Origin: Sambucus nigra
Taxonomy: Eukaryota > Streptophyta > Magnoliopsida > Dipsacales > Adoxaceae
Length of the DNA: 64,000 nucleotides
Direction of reading: 5' to 3'
Assembly (NCBI GenBank): GCA_949130495.1
Contig: OX422216.1
Coordinates: forward strand, 103,609,967-103,673,966
The position numbers were made by a program, and so were the translations under genes. Below are positions 57,828 through 64,000 of this stretch, one piece after another; the stretch's first letter is position 1; each line of letters opens with the position of its first letter. The notes beneath the pieces are model-generated. The model ran no database searches. It saw only the letters and a list, made by a program, of their open reading frames with translations, and had not been told where the DNA came from.

Positions 57828-58727
57828 TTCATCCTACTCCCTAATCCGTAGCTAATGGTATCCTGATCTCAAATCTATCTTCGAAAAGAAGGTTGCTCCT
57901 CTCAGCTGGTTGAACGGGTCATCGATTCAGGGTAACGAATATTTATTCCATATTGTGACCTTGTTCAGTTCCCCGGTAATCCACACATAACCTCAGTGAA
58001 CCACCTCTTTTCTTCACAAATAACACCGGAGTGCCCCAAGGCGAGGTGCTTCTACAAATGAAGCCCCGGCCTAACCACTGACAATCTCCTTAGAGGTATC
58101 CTCCTCTATGTAATACAAATGGGTGGAAGATCCTCCCTTTGGGCGAGGCATCGCCACCAAAGACATCTCCTGCCCCGCAATGGCAAAGATAAAACTCCTA
58201 CCGAAATAATCTACCATGGCTCTATACGCAGCGAGCCAATCTATGCCATTAATGACGTCGTGCTCATGCATGTCTAAAACTAGCACGTCTGCAGGTAAAA
58301 ATCAAACTACCAATCTATATACCTACACCCCGGCATATAAAGAAAAAAATAAGGACGTTGCAGGTAAAAATCAAACTACCAATCTACAGCATATAAAGAA
58401 AAAATAAGGACCCTTCTCCAAAGATAAGTCTACACATGACACCGTACTCTTAGTAATGTCTAAAAATCCTAAGGCCCGTGCAAAGTGAGTATCTATAAAA
58501 TAGTGTGATGCCCCAGTAGTGAATAAAACGTGTCACATAGTACTAGGAAGAAGGAACACACCATTAATGGCCGATGATGGCTGCTGAATCTCAGTATGCT
58601 GGATGTTGTACACACATTCGTACTGTTTCTGCCCCTTCTGCTGGGGTACCTTACCCTTATCTAGGCAATCCTGCCTCCTATGACCCATCCAGCCACAATT
58701 GAAGCATCTACCTCTAAACTGCCTCAT
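57828..58727 (-). pseudogene. Protease and RT remnant of Tekay-F3
   Basis: Follows a CCHC knuckle (CFNCGWMGHRRQDC, near 58665-58706). A decayed protease block reads TTGASHYFIDTHFARAL in place of the DTGA-type site near 58495-58530. DVINGIDWLAAYRAM and AMPRPKGG blocks follow (58071-58286). From TSKEIV the sequence jumps about 80 codons to an RT block ([18 protein letters not shown]) and reaches [10 protein letters not shown] before truncation. A tandem duplication lies at 58290-58411. No functional enzyme remains. Confidence 0.85.
58290..58411. repeat. Tandem duplication in the F3 protease region
   Basis: GCAGGTAAAAATCAAACTAC to ATAAAGAAAAAA-ATAAGGAC occurs twice, as units of about 70 and 52 bp. 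The second lacks about 17 bp in the middle. Confidence 0.85.
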
Positions 58728-59324
58728 TTTACGGTTCTGTTGATCTCTGCCTTGTTTCCCAGTCTCACCTTTTCCTTGGCCCTATTGGCCTTGCTAAACA
58801 TCTTGATGAGAAACAATGTCAGGTTGACGATAATCCCTCCACTTGTGACCCGGTTGTACACACTTATAGCAGAGTCCTAAAAGTTCTTTCTAGTCGGGTC
58901 GGAGCTCCCTTCCAGTGTGATCCAGACAAGTTCGATGTTCATGACCGTCCATTCCACATTTTAAACACCTCTTTGTGTCTTCACTCTGACCCCGACTTTG
59001 TTGGCCCTGACTCTTTTGGATCTCCATGTATAATTTGTTTCCTTTGTGGCTTTTACGGTCTTGAGGAACTTGTTGTTGCGATTTTGGTGGCTTCGCATAA
59101 TAGTTAACTCTAGTCATGTCAGATTGACTATTCTCTCGAGATCTTTTGCCTCCTAAAAGCTTCATGCTGCGATCTTGGTACTGTAAGACTGCAGTGGTAA
59201 CTGCCTGTGCCACAATACCTGCTAATTCGGCAGTTAACACCCTCTCCGGAGACACCTGAGGTGTGAGCTGACCTTTCTCGTTGACTCCCCCAATGGCATT
59301 AGCTTGTTTTTCTTGACGAGCCAT
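58728..59324 (-). pseudogene. gag of Tekay-F3, capsid core deleted
   Basis: Starts at ATG 59324 after TTTTCAG. Its N-terminus (AELAGIVAQAVTTAV) matches the gag N-terminus of Tekay-A, B and C. It then joins directly to LQYQDRSMKLLGGKRSRENS, which corresponds to about residue 234 onward there, so nearly 200 residues of the gag core are missing without loss of frame. Two knuckle motifs follow here, CLKCGMDGHEHRTC and, after a TAG at 58890-58892, CYKCVQPGHKWRDY with the last Cys lost. A third lies in the next entry. Confidence 0.85.
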
Positions 59325-59497
59325 CTGAAAATTTGAATAGTCTGGATGAGTTCATCATTCATATAAACAAATCGCAGAAGCATGAATTCCCAACGCATAA
59401 AGATGAATACCACGTTCCTAATATTAGGGCTCTAAATCAAAGATACCGAGCTAGAAGCGAAATGCCGTACAGATCCTAAAGGACACTAGAACCTGAT

Positions 59498-59509
59498 GCT
59501 CTGATACCA
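59498..59509 (-). other. Primer-binding site of Tekay-F3
   Basis: TGGTATCAGAGC on the minus strand, as in Tekay-A and B. Confidence 0.9.
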
Positions 59510-60059
59510 CCTCTGACACCCCGCCTAATTAAATACCGGGTGATCAGTCATTTATTAAATTAAAAATCAAGTTGAACGGTTGGTTCATTCTTAGCATCAC
59601 TGTCGCAAAATAAAATTTCCAAATTAAGCACCCTAAATAATTAAGCTAAGTGTCAAAACAATTTAAAGTCTTATTTCCATTTTTAAATTTCAACTTGAAA
59701 ACCTTTTTAAATAATCAACAATCTAAGAATCACGTAAGTGCTATAGATAGCAATCTACACAAAAGAATTAATCCATCTAGATTAACCAAACCAAGTCAAA
59801 TATCCATACATGAAATCATTCGAAAAAAAGTTAACTCCCAAGGAATACTGAATACTGGAAATATAAACAAACATAAATCTCTGACAAATCCAAACTGAAT
59901 AGGGAAACGGGAGACACATGCCCTAACTAAGCAGAACTAAAACAAGAATAGAATCAATGAAGAGGTCGTCTAAAGCAACGACCTATAACTCCCACATCAG
60001 CTGCAGTGCGTCCAATCCAAAGAACCTATGCATGATGCCCCTGTGGCTGGGCACCTATA

Positions 60060-60093
<34 letters not shown>

Positions 60094-61329
60094 GAGAAAA
60101 AGATAGGAAACGGATCAGAGCCCGAGTGTATAATAATTTTAAAAATAGTTTAGCAGGTATTTAAATTACTACCGGCTAAAGCAACAACCACGTTAGTATA
60201 TGACACTCTCTTGAGAAATTCTCACCTCTCATCTAGTGTGCACGCCTACCGTACTAATAAATCACCTAAGTTTCTCTAACTTATTCTCCATAAGGTTTTA
60301 TCACGCGAAAAGCAAGGTTATGATATTTACTTTAGGAAATCATTCTCTTCAAGATTTCTTACTTTATTTAGAACAACTCATTACCGTTATAAAGTTCCCG
60401 AACACTAATAATAAAGTTGAAACATTTACTCATTACTTATCTACTTATACGCACAGTAGAAAGTTCCCATATGCGTATATATATTAGTCACACATATAAT
60501 ATATATACTAACGGCACCCCACATAAAATCTATGGTGCTCCATGCTCTGCTATCAAGTCCCCGCATCACTCAAACTAAGGGAAATACTAGTTCGAAATCA
60601 CTCTCAAACTGTATTAATACAACACACAAACAAATGGAGGCGAAGCATAGTTCCAGGTCCTAAGAGGTCAGCACATACCATCACGTCTCTTAGAACATCT
60701 GACTATCATTCTCAGATAGCCTGTATCGAGGATACTATCTTCTAGGGTACGAGTCAATATCCCCCGTAAAGGTCCAATTGAGATAAGATTGTCCCGGTGT
60801 GGAAACCTCCGTGATAGCAAGTAGCTCGGGTATGATTTTTACACAAGTACATAATATATGCACAGTCACACAGTCATATATATAAATATTCACATTTCCT
60901 AAATTAGGTGTGCCCACGACCCATAATTATGATTATCCGTTCTTAGCACATTTCACTCGATCATCTTGCATAATGGATTTGTCCCTTTTATTCACATATA
61001 TAATTTACTTCATACTTACTTCTCATCTCTCGAAGTATTCTATCTCCCTAAGTATAATTTGAGTAGGCATACTCTTTCACTTACCTTCTGGTCTAACTCC
61101 CTCACGAGTCTCGATCTTTTATTAAACGTATGCGTGATTTCTTATGTGTGAATAACTCCCCATCAACCCATAATTTCATCCTACATTAAATTCCACTCAA
61201 CGGAGTCTACCTAGACCCTACTGGTCTTATTTATAACCCATTATTCTCTAACAATAATAATCAAGGGTTCCTACGCATTTTATCCGGATTAAACTAAAAG
61301 AAGAAAAATACGCAGTTTTCTAGGAGGGC

Positions 61330-61390
61330 TCGATCAATCGAGGAATAGGGTCGATCGATCGATCGATGTTCTTGATCGATCGATCGATCA
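61330..61390. repeat. GATC-type palindrome cluster in the F3 LTR
   Basis: Two runs of (GATC)n separated by GATGTTCTTGATC, with a partial CGATCAATCGA unit beside them. After allowing for the 80-bp LINE insertion and TSD, it starts about 1110 bases into the LTR. Confidence 0.92.
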
Positions 61391-62345
61391 AGCAGTTATG
61401 ACGAATTCTGCCATTGAGAAGTTACGGGTTTGCCTCTCCAACCTCAACCAAATCACCATTAATGGTTCCTAAACTCCCAAAGAACATTACTACTGGTACT
61501 ATATACCTAACTGCATGAATTCCTACGTGAAATATGTCCAAATTCATCAACGATATCGAATTAATGTGGTAAAATTTACATAATCTTCATGAACCCTAAT
61601 TTTTCTTTTAATTTCCATTCTTCAAATTCTTTTCCAGATTTCTTGCTTCTAAGTCCATACAAATTCGTGGCTAATCCTCTACATATGATTGAGCGGTCCA
61701 GAATATATCTACTTCCTCTACAACATGTGATTTAAAGTCTCTAAGGTATTAAATTCTTCCATGAAACATGTTCTTAACAACCCTAGACTAACATGATTAA
61801 AACATTAACCCAAAACAAAGCAAGATAGATACTTGCCTGGAATTCAAGGTTCTGATTTGTGGATGAAAAAGGTATGGTTGCGTTCCTCGTCGTGCGATCT
61901 ATGATTTGGTGGTGGTGGCGGTGCAACCAGATGAGCTCTTGGCCTTGGATTGCTTGGAAAGCTCTCCACCTTCTTCTCTAATGGCCGTTCTTTGGTTTTG
62001 TGTTTGTTAACCCTAAAACACAACTCCTAAAGGCTGATATATCCTTAGGAAATTCGTGGGTTTAATTACCCAGAAATATAAAATGTCTATAATACCCTCC
62101 CGGGATGCCAATTAGGCTTAAAAATGCCCCGAGACCCAAACTAAACCCCCAGGTACATTATTTTGACTATCTCGACCCTTCCGGACACATTAGCGGTCTC
62201 GAAATAACCATACGGGTGACTTATAATTTATTCACCTTAATAATAATAATTTAGTCCTGACACGACACAGGCGCGTCCCGAATTAAATTTTCATAATTGC
62301 CATTTTATTCACTCATGAAAATTTTAATAAAATAAATCTCATATA

Positions 62346-62411
62346 TTTTTTTTTTTCGGTAATTAAAGTGTATTAGAAACAAAAGATCCAAATATACAAA
62401 GGCCAAAAGAC
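62346..62411 (-). mobile_element. Very short LINE 3'-end insertion
   Basis: A 66-bp insertion that on the minus strand ends in TTACCG and 11 or more A. The perfect 14-bp duplication ATAAATCTCATATA flanks it (62332-62345 and 62412-62425). A long TSD with a poly(A) tail is the mark of target-primed reverse transcription by a LINE. Confidence 0.88.
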
Positions 62412-62579
62412 ATAAATCTCATATATTACTTTACTCATCCAGTAATATTCAACAATTTCCAATAATTACTAACTCACATCACGCTAGTAAATATAAAAAA
62501 ATAAATTTTCGAATTAATATCATAATTAAATTTAATAAATCCCCAATTTTAAAAGCCAAAATAAATACGGGGTATTACA

Positions 62580-64000
62580 CTATCATGGTGAAACCCTAAT
62601 ATGTGTATGCATACCAAATTTGTTTTAATTATGTATATATATATATAATATAACATACCTTTGGGTGAAAGAAAATTGTGGATTTTTTACCTAGGAGAGA
62701 GAGTGATGTGGGTTACTGAGAGAGAATGAAAAGTGTAGTGTATTGGTGGTAAAAGGGGGTTTTAGGGGCTGAAATCTTAACTTTTCTATCGTGGTTCTTA
62801 TCAGTCATTGACTGTGACAACCCCTGGCCGGAGAAAGTTGACATTTTTACTCTTTTAATATCGTGAAGCCGTTCTTCCGTCATATGTTCCTGAGTGTATA
62901 ATGATGATTCTTTTATTATATATTCTTCGACAATTAACCCTCTAATATACCATATATTCTTAACATAATTTTTAAAGGTTTTCATCAAGCACTTGAAAGG
63001 ATATATTCAATGATACTTGACATGCCCATATAATAACGTACCATCGCATGCATGCACAAGCAGATGGACGGATGAGAATATTTCTCTAAGACACAAGTCG
63101 CATCGGCTATAGTTACTTTTGTTGCCGCAATGTGCTTTTTATTTACAAACTTTACATACAATAAGGTGAAGCACAAACTAATCTACATAATTTACGTATA
63201 GAGATATTTGTGCTAAAAAAATGCGTAAACAACAAAGGAATTAATTGAATAATGACTTGCTAGTCATGAGACTTATACTATTTTTATTTGATTGATCGTT
63301 TATAACCCAGGACAAATTAATGAAATAATTGGTTGGAGTCTTCAAGTTGAACAAAGTGCTTAGGAGGATCTTTTTCTCATAAGTACTCAAAGTGAAAGCA
63401 ACCTCGAGAATCGGATTTCTTCATGTCATAGGATCAGTTTTTAAACACAATTTTTTAAATTTTCATCTCCTTTAGATCGCGACTCACCTTCACTCCATCT
63501 TTCAAACGAGTTCCACCTAGACATTTTCTTATGACATGTTCTGTAAAATTCTTCTTCGTTTGCATCACATCAATTACATTCTTTACATGATTCTCTTTCC
63601 AACAGGGCATTTCAAATAATACTGGTTGTGTAGATCATCCTTTATTTTACAAGGATCATTTGCATTGCCCTATATTTTCTTTTTGGGCCTACAAACTGGG
63701 GTTGTTTATTTACAAACTTAGTCCCCGAACTTGTAACCCTTGATTTATCCTCGATTTTTTAACTAGAAAGGTAAACAACTGTCATCCTATATTCATGACT
63801 AGCAGGTAAAAAGTTAGACTTGTCCTTCGTAAAAGTCCAGTAGAAGTAAATGATGATTGGCATAACAAATCTTATTATTATTCTCTAGCCAAGTGGATTC
63901 ATCCCCCCCTCGAAATGGGAAATTCATAATAATCATGAACCTTGAAACCAAATAAGGTCCCATAGGAAGGAAAGTTATAGATCACACACAACAACATTGC
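62580..64000 (-). pseudogene. CACTA-2 transposase, C-terminal half (TNP2 type)
   Basis: Minus-strand pieces match the C-terminal TNP2 region: MKTFKNYVKNIWYIRGLIV then EEY near 62880-62988, with a block upstream at 62985-63176. Further right, toward the N-terminus, FPSYGTLFGFKVHDYYEFPI is near 63905-63970, like the AYGTLLGW block of CACTA-1. Stops and frame changes are common. The gene runs on past 64000. It is a separate copy from CACTA-1, because both include the FxxYGTL block. Confidence 0.78.

Larger units (their letters stand above)
57828..62579 (-). mobile_element. Tekay-F3, truncated third-family chromovirus
   Basis: A diverged relative on the minus strand: 5' LTR (59512-62579), primer-binding site, rearranged gag, protease remnant and RT start. 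It is cut off within RT near 57828, with no 3' LTR in the window. The bases after the LTR are ctatc, but there is no left end with which to confirm a TSD. Confidence 0.87.
59512..62579 (-). repeat. 5' LTR of Tekay-F3
   Basis: 3068 bp, or about 2.99 kb without the small LINE insertion. The inner end is TCTGACACCCCG rather than TGTGACACCCCG. It holds a (TA)n run at about 60063-60091, the palindrome cluster at 61330-61390 and CAG|GCAAGTA (61829-61837 on the complement). Confidence 0.9.

Overview
This window looks like intergenic heterochromatin from a repeat-rich flowering plant. The species cannot be told from the sequence. I see no host protein-coding gene, tRNA or rRNA gene. Nearly all of it is a stack of nested transposable elements, whose order can be read from target-site duplications (TSDs). 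Lineage names (Tekay/Del chromovirus, Tat, CACTA, LINE) come from recognised motifs, not from a database search.

Left block (1-28570). Tekay-A, a plus-strand chromovirus, runs from upstream of position 1 to 26077. Its gag is split by a minus-strand solo LTR (3351-8771, TSD ttgtc), which itself carries a 5'-truncated LINE (3971-6402). Its pol is split by Tekay-B, a complete minus-strand relative (10124-20913, TSD tccag). Tekay-A lies in a decayed minus-strand Tat-type gag-protease remnant (26078 to about 28570).

Middle block (about 29580-57592). A decayed minus-strand CACTA (TNP2-type) transposase gene is split by Tat-1, an internally deleted Tat element (30395-56080, TSD gcacc). Tat-1 holds a small LINE piece, a 63-bp tandem array and an antisense gene with a visible intron. 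Its 3' LTR is split by Tekay-F2 (40513-56068, TSD aaagc), an LTR-integrase deletion product. The F2 3' LTR is split by Tekay-C (44502-55335, TSD gttat/attat), the best preserved chromovirus here. The nest is four levels deep.

Right block (57593-64000). Tekay-F3, an older and diverged relative, has a minus-strand 5' LTR and a rearranged gag-pol (about 57828-62579). Next to it is a second CACTA transposase remnant (62580-64000).

No element is intact. Tekay-A, B and C share one domain order: gag with a Q/G-rich stretch and a zinc knuckle, aspartic protease, reverse transcriptase (RT), RNase H, integrase, C-terminal chromodomain-like segment. Most premature stops are CAG to TAG or CTGG to CTAG changes, as expected from decay of CHG-methylated cytosines. 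Two points merit most attention. All three related LTR families carry a palindrome cluster about 1.1 kb from the LTR start, but built from different sequence in different families. All also keep an AG|GCAAGT site in the LTR and a CAG|ATG site at the gag start, which suggests a spliced gag leader.
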